The position numbers were made by a program, and so were the translations under genes. From contig OY294044.1 of NCBI GenBank assembly GCA_958510825.1, positions 68,676,357 through 68,740,356 of the forward strand: a stretch of 64,000 nucleotides of DNA. Direction: 5' to 3'. The notes below the pieces were generated by a model. The model was not told the DNA's origin. It ran no database searches and saw nothing but the letters and a program-made list of their open reading frames with translations. Origin of the DNA: Brachypterus glaber (taxonomy: Eukaryota; Arthropoda; Insecta; Coleoptera; Kateretidae). Shown in pieces: positions 10,896 to 22,040 of this stretch. Numbering within the stretch: the stretch's first letter is position 1; the number at the start of each line of letters is the position of its first letter.

Positions 10896-11606
10896 CAGGG
10901 TTATTTATAAATAAGTTCGAGAAATTTAAAAGGTGATTCTACGTTAAACAATATTAAAAAAAGTTCCTATAAAGGTTTATCCGGATATGAGTCCTAAGGG
11001 AGCTACGGCTCTTTAAAATTGTAATAAAAACAGGGTTTTTAATTAATAACTCTTGTACCCTTTAAGCTATAGCGACGAGCTTTTGCATATATACTAGTAT
11101 TAGCAAGGGCAATAAGTTTATGTTAATTTATTTTTTTGAATTTATCCAGAGAAGTGCCTAGACGGACAAAATATGTGAGGCTTAACACATATTTGCCCCA
11201 AACTTTTTTATGTATATATTTTTTGGATTTTTTCTTAACACATATTTGCCCCAAATTTTTTTATGTATATATTTTTTGGATTTTTTCTAATAAATATAGA
11301 TTCCTTCAGTAAAAATACATAAAAAATGTCATATAGTGTAACACTGTAGGAACAACCGTTTTCAAAAAAAAATACAATTCACAATGGCGAAGAATACTTT
11401 TTTGCTTATTTTTAAATGAAGAATCGTCCTGCAGCATTAAAATTTTAATGGTGCTTTTTTGTTCCCGATTCAATATGTCCATTTTTGCAGGGCCGCAGCT
11501 TCCTTTGGGCTTATTTCCGGACCAACCTTTATAGGAACTTTTTTTTCATATTTTTTAACGTAGAATCTCCTCTTAAATTTCTCGAACTTATTCCTGTATA
11601 ACCCTG
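10896..11606. mobile_element. CAGGGTTATT MITE, copy A (711 bp), TA target duplication
   Basis: Ends CAGGGTTATTTATAAATAAG and CTTATTCCTGTATAACCCTG are bounded by TA. The subterminal block GTTCCTATAAAGGTT with CCTAAGGGAGCTACGGC is inverted at the right end. There is a direct internal duplication of about 52 bp (TTAACACATATTTGCCCCAA at about 11180 and 11235). No coding capacity. A sister copy is at 24546-25225. Confidence 0.93.
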
Positions 11607-11639
11607 TATATCTTAAATAACAATCTAATTAAGTTATTT

Positions 11640-11920
11640 CTTAATCGTCAAGTTTTGTATCAGGTTCCTTTGGATTTTAAAAGCCTCAAAAAGGTGGTGA
11701 AATGAGGTACCCTAAAATTCTATTTTAACTTACCGAGTCAGCACATTATAATACTACATTCAGATTAGGCTATTTTACAGTTATACCCAATTAATTTGCA
11801 GGCCAAGGGGGAAAAAGTCCTTAAAAATGAATACATTCTCATTTCTTTAAAAATGTAAACATGACAAAGGCACTTTTTATACAAGTTTGATCAAATAATA
11901 TAACTTACATGTGTAATATT
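11640..11920 (+). repeat. Partial copy of the 26-kb TAGTC palindrome family
   Basis: CAGGTTCCTTTGGAT, GCCTCAAAAAGGTGGTGAAA and TTAACTTACCGAGTCA, then TTCTCATTTCTTTAAAAA, follow the same order as 26160-26460. The end of the element is missing. Confidence 0.75.
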
Positions 11921-12538
11921 ATTAAGGTAGTAGTCTGGTAACTTATGCCTATTTTCATGACTTCTTTGGAGGGTGGTTTTTTATAGGAAAATAAAAATGA
12001 ATTATCTTGAATATTTAGAGTGTTTTTATTTACATATTGAAAATATAAAAAAAAAAATATTTGAAAAAATTTAATAGTTTATTACTATTATTATTGTCAC
12101 TCGAAGTTGGAACCTCAAAAAAAATACACGTGGGTGGCCCGGGTGATTTTGGCTCTTGATGTTATCTGAAATCAAATATTCTTGATTATTCTTAATGTCA
12201 TTCTGGTCGGAACTACTGAAGTTAAATTTCAAGGGTAAATAACAAAATGGCGGACTTTGAAAAAAAAAGTCCTTTTATTTTAGCAAAGAAAGGGTTGTAA
12301 AATAAAAAGTTAGGGGTGAAAAAAATTCTCGTTAGTACCGACGAGAACTATAAGTGTGTAGAACAGCCTGTTAAAATTTGAAAGCAATCGGTTCAGTAAA
12401 AAAAAAGTTAGGACCCGGGCCGACCAGAAAACAATGTTTTGAGAAAAACGCGTTTAAAGTTCAACAACAAATTTTCATAAGTAAACTTATACTTACGTCA
12501 ATCGTCTAGGAAAGTCTAGAAAACTCGTTATAACTCCC
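11921..12538. other. Unclassified repeat-like sequence up to the gap
   Basis: Phrases such as GGTAGTAGTCTGGTAACTTA and GACCCGGGCCGACCAGAAAA look like the interior of a dispersed element, but I find no partner in the window and the assembly gap cuts it. Confidence 0.3.
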
Positions 12539-12738
12539 NNNNNNNNNNNNNNNNNNNNNNNNNNNNNNNNNNNNNNNNNNNNNNNNNNNNNNNNNNNNNN
12601 NNNNNNNNNNNNNNNNNNNNNNNNNNNNNNNNNNNNNNNNNNNNNNNNNNNNNNNNNNNNNNNNNNNNNNNNNNNNNNNNNNNNNNNNNNNNNNNNNNNN
12701 NNNNNNNNNNNNNNNNNNNNNNNNNNNNNNNNNNNNNN
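12539..12738. other. Assembly gap, 200 N
   Basis: A run of exactly 200 unknown bases, probably a gap of unspecified true size. Any frame drawn across it is meaningless. Confidence 0.99.
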
Positions 12739-13205
12739 GGCAAATACTGTAGATATTTTGACCTATAAAAATAGAACCAATAGATAAATATTTTTTTAAT
12801 GGACTGCCATCTATTTAGATTAGATAAAGAGAGAAGTTCTACAGAAAGAGATAAAAGTATAATTATTATTGTTTTAAAATAAAAATAATGCATATTTTAG
12901 GTAAAAATAACATTTTAGATTATATTTAAGGTAAGATATTTGTTTTTTTTTTTTTAGGTAAAAAACTATTTTTTTTTTTACACAGCTATGTGTACAGTAG
13001 GTCTAAAGTTTCCTAGGGAACTTATGACCTACTCCTTAATTTGACAGTCATTGATAATAAATACCCCGTTGTGTGTAAAGATTTTGTACTTGTTTTTGTG
13101 TTTAATAAGCTGTTTTATGTATTATGTATTTTGCATATAATGCACATTTTTTGTTGCACTGTCATAAAGTCCAAATATAATATTATTAGGGAACTTTCTT
13201 TTTGG
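12739..13205 (+). repeat. Dispersed repeat, copy shared with 36.5-36.9 kb
   Basis: TTTTGCATATAATGCACAT, TGTTGCACTG, AAGCTGTTTTATGTATT, GGTCTAAAGTTTCCTAGGGA and TAAGGTAAGATATTTGTTTT reappear in reverse complement and reversed order at 36490-36895. The first 60 bp (GTAGATATTTTGACCTATAA) also recur at 13350. Confidence 0.85.
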
Positions 13206-13256
13206 GTTGGTATTGAAGACCTAAATTTATGTTACCTACGTATTGGACTGCTGTCT

Positions 13257-13430
13257 TAGTCTTAAAATGATCAAGTTATGAAGAAAATTAGGGTTTACTA
13301 AAAGTCAGACTAAAGTTTTCCACTAGGTGCACATTTTTTCGAAAATCTATAGATATTTTGGCCTATAAAAATAGAACCCAATGGATAGATGTTTTTTAAG
13401 TTAGTCTTAAAATGATTCGTTTCTCTTATA
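13257..13430 (+). repeat. Duplicated unit interrupted by a MITE
   Basis: CTTAGTCTTAAAATGAT then ATCAAGTTATGA, GGGTTTACTAAAAGTCAG occurs at 13257-13310. The same order, split by the MITE 13431-14016, is seen at 13402-13430 plus 14021-14068. A short tandem duplication therefore predates the MITE insertion. Confidence 0.75.
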
Positions 13431-14016
13431 CAGCCTGTTCCAGAACTCGCGTACAGAAATTTGAGGGTATATTAAAAACCCTCTGGAAAATATGAAAAAA
13501 ATGTCAAAAAAAATCCATCTTCGTTCAATTCAAAAATAAGAACCTTGAGTGGACCAATACTGTTGCTGATGTTAAATTGCCTTTAAAGTTGAATTTGTAG
13601 CTATGGAAGCAAATTTAATTATTGCAGGTACATATTCTGTAGGTTGACATGGTGATTAATGTGACATAAATATTTATTAATGTCAAAAAACCACCGCCGG
13701 ATGGAGTGACCCTATAAAAATAGAATATTTGATAGCCTCTGTCAGTTTTGTCAAAATATAATAACCTAAAAAGATTCTAAAGTTGAAAGTCTCAAACAAT
13801 GCACAACAACAATTAAAATGCAACCATAGTTACTAATAAGTAGGGAAAAACTAATTTGTAGGTAATTTTAACATCAGCAACAGGATTGGTCAGATTAAAT
13901 AACTTCCTTTTTAATTAGTATTGAAGATGGATCTTTTTTGATTTTTTTTTTTCATATTTTCCAGAGGGTTTTTATTATACCCTCAAATTTCTGTACGCGA
14001 CTTCTGGAACAGGCTG
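13431..14016. mobile_element. CAGCCTGTTCCAGAA MITE (586 bp), TA target duplication
   Basis: CAGCCTGTTCCAGAACTCGC left and GACTTCTGGAACAGGCTG right, each abutting TATA. Arms pair for more than 150 bp (CGTACAGAAATTTGAGGGTA, AACCCTCTGGAAAATATGA, GTTGCTGATGTTAAA). The interior is non-coding. Confidence 0.94.
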
Positions 14017-14020
14017 TATA

Positions 14021-14935
14021 ATCAAGTTATGAAAGAACATCATAGGGTTTACTGAAAGTCAGAATAAATTTTGTTTCCCGACAAGCGTGTCCTTACTCGG
14101 CACGCGGAGTAAACTTTAAGCGAAAAAGGTTCTTTTTCTGAACTAAGTACACGAAGTAACTTAGTTACATATATTTTATGTCGATATTTAATAAAGCACC
14201 CTCCTGGGGGAGACGCTTTGTAAATTGCTATCGACAGGCATCAATCACGCGGCGCGCCGCGGCGCCCAATTGTCGTTACGCCTGCTTTATTGTTACGCTC
14301 TTCGCAACCCTATAACTGCAAGAGTTAATGTGACGTAACATAGGGTAAATAATTTCAGGATAAAAGGGGGTAAAAATATATTTTGGTTTTGCGTAAAAAA
14401 AGGACCCCGCGCCAAAGGTAGGGATATTTGGTCCCGGTAAATTTATTTTAATAAAATGTAAAATTCTGATAGTTTTTTGACAGAACTGTCAGAATATCGA
14501 GGATCTCTAGTAAAATGTAAAAATGTACAAAATTTAAGTTTTGAGTACAATGGCCTATTATTGTGTGATATTTAGGATCAAATTTTAAACAAATTATTTA
14601 TTAATTAAATATTAGTTAATTAAAATTTACAATATTATTCAATTATATTGATTCAAATTCAGTAGTTTGTTAAAAAATGCCACAACAAATGTTTTTAGAA
14701 TAATTTACCAAAACCGAAATTTTGACGCGTTGTCCTTCTTGTGAAATTTTTCAATGTGTTTTTAATTATTTTTGCATTTTATGCCGTTTTTTTTGGTTAC
14801 AGGTTTGTCAAAGTTCTTTGTTTAAAACACAATAATTTAGGGTATAAAATAAATTAAAATTTATTGTTACTATTAAAAAAAATAAATTAATAAGGAGATA
14901 CCGCATTGAAATTTGATTTTCAATCAATATTGTGC
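14021..14935. other. AT-rich sequence with a GC-rich knot
   Basis: No gene recognised. CACGCGGCGCGCCGCGGCGC at 14246-14265 is a sharp CpG-rich dyad in very AT-rich surroundings. CTAAGTACACGAAGTAACTTAG near 14143-14164 is a smaller dyad. Confidence 0.35.
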
Positions 14936-14938
14936 ATA

Positions 14939-15759
14939 TCGTCATCTAAAGGCTCTAACGGTCTAACTCCAAAACGTCATATTTTTCAGGAGACGTAAAA
15001 AACGATTTAAAACTTAATTATAGCAATTTAGAACTTTAAAACTAGCTTGTTCACAGGTAAAAATGTTTGAAATGTGTTAATGTATTTAAAACTTTTCATT
15101 GTTTTAGATTTTAAGCTTTCACGGCCATTAAGATATAAAGAACTTTCTCTTTCGGGTTTAGACCGTGTTAATGGATTTTTTTTTAAGAGACGAAACGTCG
15201 GAAAGTGAAAATCCATTAACACGGTCTAAACCCGAAAGAGAAAGTTCTTTTCATTGTTATCAATTTTATATAAATTATTTGAAAATTAAATTTTAACCAC
15301 AGAATCTAAATTCACTAATGGTCTAACTCCAAGGGAAGATAAAGGAGGATACCTATCGTATTATATCGCGTAATATTATTACAAAAAATTTATATTTTTA
15401 TATTTAATATATAATATTACTACTAGGTAGGCATAATATATATATACATTATTAATGGCAATAATTATAATTATCATCAAACAGTAAATTAACAAATATT
15501 TGAAACGGGATCCCCTGTTGTCGAGAAATAGTTTGACATTAGTGACAGTTCTCATTTAATTGTTTTCTCACAATCATATGATGGAGTTAGACACTTAGCG
15601 ACTTAAAATATTTACATTTTTGCATTTTTTGAGGCTGATATTGGTTTAATGCAACTTTTTTTTTTGAAGTATGTTGGTAATCAGATAATGAAGCAAATTT
15701 GATAAAAATCTAATTTTTGAAAAATTTGGAGTTAGACAACTAGAGCCTTTAGTGGACGA
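14939..15759. mobile_element. TCGTCATCTAAAGGCTCTAA MITE, copy 1, TA target duplication
   Basis: Ends TCGTCATCTAAAGGCTCTAA and its inverted counterpart CTAGAGCCTTTAGTGGACGA are bounded by TA. The second copy, 60583-61232, is nearly identical over its length, which implies recent activity. The two copies differ mainly by a 155-bp insertion here (15092-15246). Confidence 0.95.
15104..15246 (-). mobile_element. LINE-like micro-insertion with inverted 5' part (possible twin priming)
   Basis: The direct repeat CTTTTCATTGTT flanks it at 15092-15103 and 15247-15258, and copy 2 of the host MITE (60.7 kb) shows the empty site. On the minus strand the insert holds an inverted stretch AACTTTCTCTTTCGGGTTTA, a junction with GACGTTTCGTCTC, then the same stretch again in forward orientation and a 3' part ending GCTTAAAATCTAA. 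A 12-bp duplication, A-rich 3' end and inverted 5' part fit target-primed reverse transcription with twin priming. The source LINE is not recognised. Confidence 0.65.
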
Positions 15760-15761
15760 TA

Positions 15762-16220
15762 TGTAAAGAGTATACTATGGACAGAAAAGCATTATATATT
15801 CATTGATGGCTCGAATGTATGTGACTCGGTCAAATACCTTGAGGTGAACGTCCTATGGGGTTGATTTTCCTATAAAAACTAGGGTTACCATGTGTTTTCC
15901 TTTATATAATAGTCTCTCATATTACCTGTATTACAGTTTATAAGGGATTTTTACGTTTTGTTTGATATAACCTGAGGTTATTTACCTGGAATATTTGTCT
16001 TTTTTCCAAGATTAGGTAAACCTTTTTAAAGGTATATTTATTTTAAAAAGTTTATTTATAATAGACTAGCCGCTATCCAGTCATATTTTCGGGAAACTGC
16101 AAAGGTTAGCATCATACCTGAGCCGTAACCCTGGGGATAGATGGGGGAACGCCCATCAAGTTTTCCTTTAGTTGAATTTAGTGCAATTAAAAAGGTTGTT
16201 TTTTTTATGTAGGTATAATC
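15762..16220. other. Unannotated sequence
   Basis: Only weak structure: a short variant of the AAGCATTATAT motif at 15789, and a GC-richer phrase GGGGATAGATGGGGGAACGC near 16132. No coding frame or partner found. Confidence 0.3.
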
Positions 16221-16225
16221 TAAGG

Positions 16226-16380
16226 CTGAAATACAACGCAGTGACTAATACCTAAAACTTATTATGCTGCTCTCTTATAAGAAATTCCCCTCAGACGAAG
16301 TTACGCGAATTGCACCCGATTTGATATGATCTTCTCCTTGTACCACACTTTCGCAAATGAGTCACTGCGTTGCATTTCAG
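16226..16380. repeat. CTGAAATACAACGCAGTGAC MITE (155 bp)
   Basis: CTGAAATACAACGCAGTGAC at the left is mirrored by GTCACTGCGTTGCATTTCAG at the right. The core (TTACGCGAATTGCACCCGA, TATGATCTTC, CCTTGTACCACA) is shared with 59359-59529, whose outer ends differ. Confidence 0.9.
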
Positions 16381-16609
16381 ACACAAGAGTATAGTTGGAA
16401 ATTAAAGCTTAATATTACCTAAAAAGTTATACCTGAGGGGTTAATCTGCCAAGCAAAATCCCTGTACAAGTTCTTCGTAATCTTTCGTCTTTTTATTTTG
16501 TATTCGTCGTGTGTGTCAATTTTATTTGTATATGTCTAGACTAATTACGTAATCGCTCGTAATGTTTGGATTGCGTAAACACAAACACGAAAATTTTGGG
16601 AGATTAACC

Positions 16610-17035
16610 TCTCGGGTATACCCGAGGGGTTGATTTATTGAAAAAAAAATGTGCACAAGAATTGTGAGTATCAAGGATGGTGAGAATTAAATTTTGTGGA
16701 AAATTGTCAAAGATTGTGCAAGACTGTTGATATTAATTTAAAAAAAAAGATCACCTCTGAAAAAAAGTTTACCCCTGCAGGGCCCTGGCGGAAAATTTCG
16801 CCGACTAAAAACGGTTATAACCTCTAAAAAAACCCTGAATTTCAAAAAATTGTTGAGGATTGTGGAAGATTTTAAATGATTGTGGAAGATTTTAAAAATT
16901 GTGAAAGATTGTAGAGGATTGTGGAAAATTGTAGATGATTGTCAAAAATTGTGGAAGATTGTTGGGGAATGTCAAGGATTGTAGAAGATTGTTGGATAGG
17001 TGTATACGGATTTTCCAATACATAACCCCTTGGGT
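16610..17035. repeat. Degenerate 12-14 bp minisatellite (ATTGTGGAAGATT)n
   Basis: Between GGGTATACCCGAGGGGTT (16614-16631) and ATAACCCCTTGGGTATACC (17021-17039), which are inverted with respect to each other, the sequence is a run of ATTGTGGAAGATT-like units, densest at 16850-17000. Overlapping frames on both strands are by-products of this periodicity. The inverted borders suggest the array is the interior of one element. Confidence 0.75.
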
Positions 17036-17327
17036 ATACCTTATTTCTACCATAATAAGTTTTAAGAATGTTTGGGTAGTTCGCATATTCACAATTGAGG
17101 TACAATATATAGTTGACAATGTGGGGTGTGGTCAGTTGAATCCGGCAAAATTGAGGGGGACTCTTTTTGTTGGTTTCGTGGTTCTGGTTCATGGAGTTGG
17201 CAGCAAAACTGAGCTGAGGGTCACCTTTTTTTAGTCATCACTTTTTGCCTGTATACGGTAATTCAAACACGCTATTTGTTGAAATCATATCAACAGATAG
17301 CCAGTTTTTTTAGAGCACTGGCTTGGC

Positions 17328-17394
17328 AGGTTTGTTAGGGTGGGTAGGTAGTTTACACACTACACTGAAACTACCCACCTACCCTAACAAACCT
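17328..17394. repeat. Perfect 27-bp-arm hairpin
   Basis: AGGTTTGTTAGGGTGGGTAG and then GTAGTTT pair exactly with AAACTACCCACCTACCCTAA and CAAACCT around a 13-nt loop (ACACACTACACTG). Weaker pairing continues outward (AGCACTGG / CTAGTGCT style). Confidence 0.93.
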
Positions 17395-17409
17395 ACCTAC
17401 TAAAGCACT

Positions 17410-18590
17410 AGTTCTTAAATTCATTTGTGTTTATAACCATTTTCTTTCTGGCAACTCTATGTTTTCCTCGCGTGCCGGTAATTATGGAAAAAACTGAACG
17501 ATTTTTCCATTTTCCATCGAACAACTACTTCGATATTACGGCCTTTTGTGGTTCAGTTTCCTTTGTGCTGTTAAATGGATACCAGTGCTCTGCAGTGTTG
17601 GGGTTATTGTGTTGCTTTAGTTTCCTTTTGTACAGAGGAGATTGTGCCTAGACATCAAAGAAAATAAGATAGGTAAGCTTAGGATTTTATGTTAAAAAGT
17701 ATTTTCCGCGACAAAATATTGTATAAGTTGAATTCTTATTAAACATTGACATTTTGTTCCACGTCCTTATCTAAATGAAATTTAAGCCATCTGAGTCCAC
17801 CTTTATAAGGATAAATAATAATAATAATAATTCCAAATAATAAAATTCTACAAAACAGGTTCATTGAAAATTAAATTTACCTCAAACCCTGGAAATTAAA
17901 AAAAAAGTCCAAAATCCAACATGTTTAAAGCAATGTGCATTGTGTACAATTCTAAACAACTTTTAAAAATACCAGTCCGTCTGCCCGTATGTACGTTTCC
18001 TTGCCTGCACGATAACTCCAGAAAAAAAATCCAATCGACTTTAAATTTTCAGGAAGACTAAGCCTGCTGAAAATGAAAAGAATCCTCATAGAAATAAGGG
18101 GGCTAAACATTTAAAAAAATCGAAAATAGTGGTTGAAAACTCCGGTCAACTTATTTTTTTCATGAAAACTCAACTCTATCAAAAAGGTAAATCTTACCTT
18201 TGAAAAAACTTCCCTAAAAAAAAACAAACAATAAAAAATTATAATGAGCTTAAACTTTTTAAAAAAATCGAAAAAAAAAAGAAGGAATAAACGTATTTTT
18301 TCAGGAAAAATACTTTTTAATAAAAAGATCAATCCTACTAAATTTTAAAATCCCCCCTCAAAAACAAAAATGTAATAGGGACTAATACATTTTTATAAAG
18401 TTCAACTTGAAAGGAAAGGCTACTTGCAACTGCGAGGATTATACTATAAAATGCAAAGCATTATATCTTCACGGCCTGTTTAATATATTCATTCCAAATT
18501 TTAGGTCTATATCTTTCGTCCTTTAAAAGTTAGAGGTGCTCTGCCATTATAAAATTTATCTTGAGTTTGTTCTCTTGGGGAACCCCGTTT
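17410..18590. other. Mostly unannotated; CCGTCTG-type dispersed repeat near 17970-18090
   Basis: CAGTCCGTCTGCCCG, ACGATAACTCCAGAAA and CAATCGACTTTAAATTTTCA resemble the block at 57805-57890 (CCGTCCGTCTGTCTGTC, CCGATCGACTTGAAATTTTC). At 18449-18475 GCAAAGCATTATATCTTCAC and GGC is one of four such ends in the window. No host gene recognised; the frame at 17427-17651 has no known domain. Confidence 0.45.
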
Positions 18591-18596
18591 TATCTA

Positions 18597-19244
18597 CACT
18601 GTAAACGAAAATATGGTAATTTCACAGCAAATAAAGTAGGTCATATGTTACCAGCAAAGAAAGTGGTAACTTTAAATCAGTACTGTAAATTCACTGTTAT
18701 CTGTAATAATGTAAATTTTTACCTGCGATTTCAGAGTAATTTAAGCAGCGAATTTAATGAGTATTTCAAGCAGTATTTTGGGCACTTGTAATTTTTGGGA
18801 ATGTCTGTAAAAGTGCCGGGTTTTTGGACCACATGCATGAATTTTAATGCAAAATTATGGTAATTTCACAGGAAATAAAGTAGGTCATATGTTACCTGCA
18901 AATAAAGTAGTAGTAGTGGTGGTAGTAGTAGTAGTAGTAAATTCACTGTTATCCGTGAAAATGTGAATTTTTATTTTGGTAATTTTACTGCTATCTTTTG
19001 TAGAATTTAAGCTATATTATGGTAATTTTCAACCAATATTGTAAAAGTGCCGGTTTTTTTGGACCACATGCTTGAATTTTAATGCAAAATTATTGTACCG
19101 ACAGGAAAAGAGCTGAGATTTTACTAAACCGAGTAATATTGAGGTTAATTTAATAAATATTTTAAATTCACGTTCTGACATGGTGAATTTGCTTTAATTA
19201 TTACAATTAATACTACTGAAAAATTGACGGACAATTTTAGAGTG
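18597..19244. mobile_element. CACTGTAAAC MITE, copy 1, TA target duplication likely
   Basis: CACTGTAAACGAAAATATGG at the left and AATTTTAGAGTG at the right abut TA. The block ATTTCACAGCAAATAAAGTA with GGTCATATGTTACC and the block GTGCCGGGTTTTTGGACCAC each occur twice within the element, and once in reverse orientation at 59605-59965. A (AGT)n array sits at 18904-18940 inside it. Confidence 0.85.
18904..18940 (+). repeat. (AGT)n microsatellite
   Basis: Imperfect AGT/GGT trinucleotide run located where the sister copy of the host repeat has none, so it expanded within the element. Confidence 0.9.
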
Positions 19245-19575
19245 TACAGTCTAATTTACTGTTGCCTTGCGGAAAAACTGTTCATCGCATCCACCCACAA
19301 CCATTGTATATTTTAATCACCATAATAAAAGTACCTTAATAGGCTCAATAAGCTGGAAGCAAATTTTTAATTCTGGTTGCTAATTAGCCCACAGGTTTTT
19401 TAATTAGTGCACATTATGCACTCAAAATTTCTATGGAGGCAATTATCCGCAGGAAACCATAATTAAAGGTTAAAACGACGTCGTATTATTTTTGTGCTCC
19501 TCGCAGCGTTACAGGTAGGGGAGTATTATAGGTTTGCTTTTAAATTTCAGAATTCCTTAATTATAAAAAGTCCAA
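19245..19575. other. Unannotated AT-rich sequence
   Basis: Nothing recognised. Confidence 0.3.
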
Positions 19576-19577
19576 AC

Positions 19578-20162
19578 CAAATAACGAGAAATACCTTTGT
19601 TAAATTGCAATAAATGTACACGGGATGATATTTTAAAGGGCAGTAGTGGATAGTAACAGAACCCTCCTGTTGGTTTTTTACCGTGCGATTTGCGTAAGGG
19701 GTGTTCGCTATCTTTAATTTTACTTAATATGCATCTTACGATAAAAATGCATACAATTAATCTTGTTAAGGAGAAAATTTCCAACAATTTTTGTTTTGAT
19801 AATTTTTTTATATTAATAAAAATGGAGTTATCAATATTCAAAAATGACCATAAAAAAGTTATTCATCGGACAGTTACAGTGCATTGCAGTGTGCGCTAAA
19901 AGTCGAGTTGCGCCCTCTATAACCGTACCAAAGTACGTAAACTTATAATACATATATGAAACTTATAGATAATTTCAAGAGCCACAAGTTTGCTCAAAGT
20001 TTGCACAAGTTGGCTAAAAAAATGGAAAAAAAAAGAATTTCACCTCATAGCTATTTTTGAATTAACTCGATTTTTATTATGTATTAAAAAAATGATCCAA
20101 ACAAAAATTGTTAGAAATTTACTCCTTAACAAAATTGGTTATATGCATTTTATCCTATTTTT
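19578..20162. repeat. GATTTGCGTAAGGGGTGT repeat with inverted arms
   Basis: The forward part (AAATTGCAATAAATGTAC, GATTTGCGTAAGGGGTGT, AATTTCCAACAATTTTTGTT) matches 37990-38330. The stretch 20003-20162 repeats the last section in reverse complement (AAACAAAAATTGTTAGAAAT, TTAACAAAATTGGTTATATG). The two halves can fold on each other. Confidence 0.75.
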
Positions 20163-21240
20163 ACTCTGATCATAGTGTGCTAAATGCGAGGCAAAATGTT
20201 ACTTTTATTAAAACATTTGCTACTACACTTATTATACTTTAACTTCAAGTGCAATTAAAACCCTAGTGCTATGCGTTTTTTGGGGGATGGGCAGAAATAA
20301 AAAAATCCGAACTAAATACACAGATTATTCCAAATTTTTACTCAAGACGGCGATTTTCCCAAATTTTACCTAAGATTGAAAATTTCGCAATTTTTTAAAC
20401 TTCGGTAAAGTTGAGGACCAAAAAAAGGTCATCATCTCCATAATTTTCCCAACTGAAGTAGACTTTTTCAACTTTGGAGTGTGTTTAGGGAGTTAAAAGT
20501 CATTCTGGAGTTCGTCGGAAGTCTTAGAAAGTCGTAAGTTGTCATAGGATTGTTTAATTAGGAAGTTATAGGAAGTCATTAAAAGTCGCGGGAGGGCTTT
20601 AAGAAATATCAGGAATAGGAATTTGAAACAATATTCTATTCGAAAAAAAATTGCGCTTGCTTAGATTTCCCAAATTATCTTTGAGAAATCGTAGGAAGTT
20701 TAGGAAATCGTTAGGAAGTTGAGGAAATATTAAAAAAATCGAGGAGGTCTTACAAAATTATAGGAAGTTATTGGATTTAATTTTATTCTTAAAGTCTTTA
20801 GGAATTCTCAGCAAAAGTCTGTGAAAAGATTTGGAAGTAGCGAAGCACCTTTTAAGCTATTGGCGGACCACTCAGTATGACTTTCAGTTCTTTTCATATA
20901 TGTTTTAGGAAAAAACAAATTACACTAAAGAGTATACACTAAGGAATGCGAAGCATTACATATCTTCACGGCTCGTTTTTTTTTTGCTTCTCATAGATAA
21001 CGGGATTTCAGTTTTGTTATTGCACCATCGTAAACCGCGATTGAATCAGGAAGTTGCTATACTAGACGTTTTTTAGCGATAAAAACTAATTTTTATGCCG
21101 TTATAGGTTTAATATTTACTACCACTTTTTAGTGAAAACCTATTAAGTTTGTCAGCAAGAAAATAAATTAAAATACGGTACGTGTCGAGAGCAAACTCTT
21201 CTATAGTGTTTATGCATAAAACCAGGGCCGGATTCAGAAT
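20163..21240. other. Unannotated, with degenerate TTAGGAAGTT repetition
   Basis: Between about 20510 and 20780 the sequence is a loose series of GGAAGT(C/T)ATTAGGAA-like units, probably an old minisatellite. At 20947-20977 the GCGAAGCATTACATATCTTC motif followed by ACGGCTCG appears. No gene recognised. Confidence 0.45.
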
Positions 21241-21260
21241 ATTTAAATGTTATGTACATA

Positions 21261-21761
21261 AGGGAACGTTCAAGTATTACGTAACGCGAAATTTGGCCAT
21301 TTTCGACACCCCCATGTAACGCGGCGTAACATTTTCGAGACCCCCGTCCACCCATTTGTTTCGTAACATTTTTTTTTACAAAAAGTAAAAAAAAAATGAA
21401 AGGAAACTTTGCTTTCTGGTTTAAACCGGTTTTTAACCGGTTATTGCTTCCGTGTTATAACACAAAACCGGTATGATGTAATTTCCGCAACCAGTTAACC
21501 GAAAACCGGTTCTTGGCTATGGTTTACCATTTCTAATTTGCTGTTGTTTAGAGGATTTAGTAAACTCTTAACCACGCTGTGTGCAATAAAATTTGCAAGG
21601 AATCCGTCTCTTTAGGCCTAGATTATTGTTAAAAACGTGATCCAATAAAACATTTTATAAGTTTATAATTTTTTAAGTGTTGCGTAAAATTTTTACTGAC
21701 ACCACCCCCTCCTCTGTAACGCGGCGTAACGTTTTCGATACATAATACTAAAACGCTCCCT
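21261..21761. repeat. AGGGAACGTT MITE, copy 1
   Basis: AGGGAACGTTCAAGTATTAC and GTAACGCG at the left are mirrored by GTAACGCGGCGTAACGTTTT and AAAACGCTCCCT at the right. Both subterminal parts contain ACCCCC runs. A section with repeated AACCGGTTTT-like dyads (21420-21520) fills the centre and may be a nested element. Confidence 0.8.
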
Positions 21762-22040
21762 AAGCAGCTAATTTTGAATAAGAGGTCGTGCACGATTTTT
21801 AGTGAGGAGGGGGCTGTCAAAAATTTTACGATGGAAGACCCACCCTGGAAAATCTTACTTAAAATTTTTGATTTTTAAAAAAGTTTTAATTTTTTGTAGT
21901 TTGTTTGTAGAATTGATTACGAAATTACTTTTAAAATTTGGTCTACTAAAACTAGAGACTGCAATTACAGGTTTCTGCCAGAAACCAGTTTACTGGTATC
22001 TAGAGTGACCTTACGAATAATTTCGCGCTAATTATCTCGA

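Noticed and set aside
12528..12893. 121-codon minus-strand frame
   Set aside because: More than half of it is the 200-base N gap; the rest is a dispersed repeat shared with 36.5 kb.
16872..17234. Overlapping frames on both strands (up to 106 codons)
   Set aside because: They cover the (ATTGTGGAAGATT)n minisatellite and its flank. No domain, and openness on both strands is a sign of low complexity.
17330..17395. TTAGGG / CCCTAA strings as telomere-like repeats
   Set aside because: Only one occurrence per hairpin arm, not an array.
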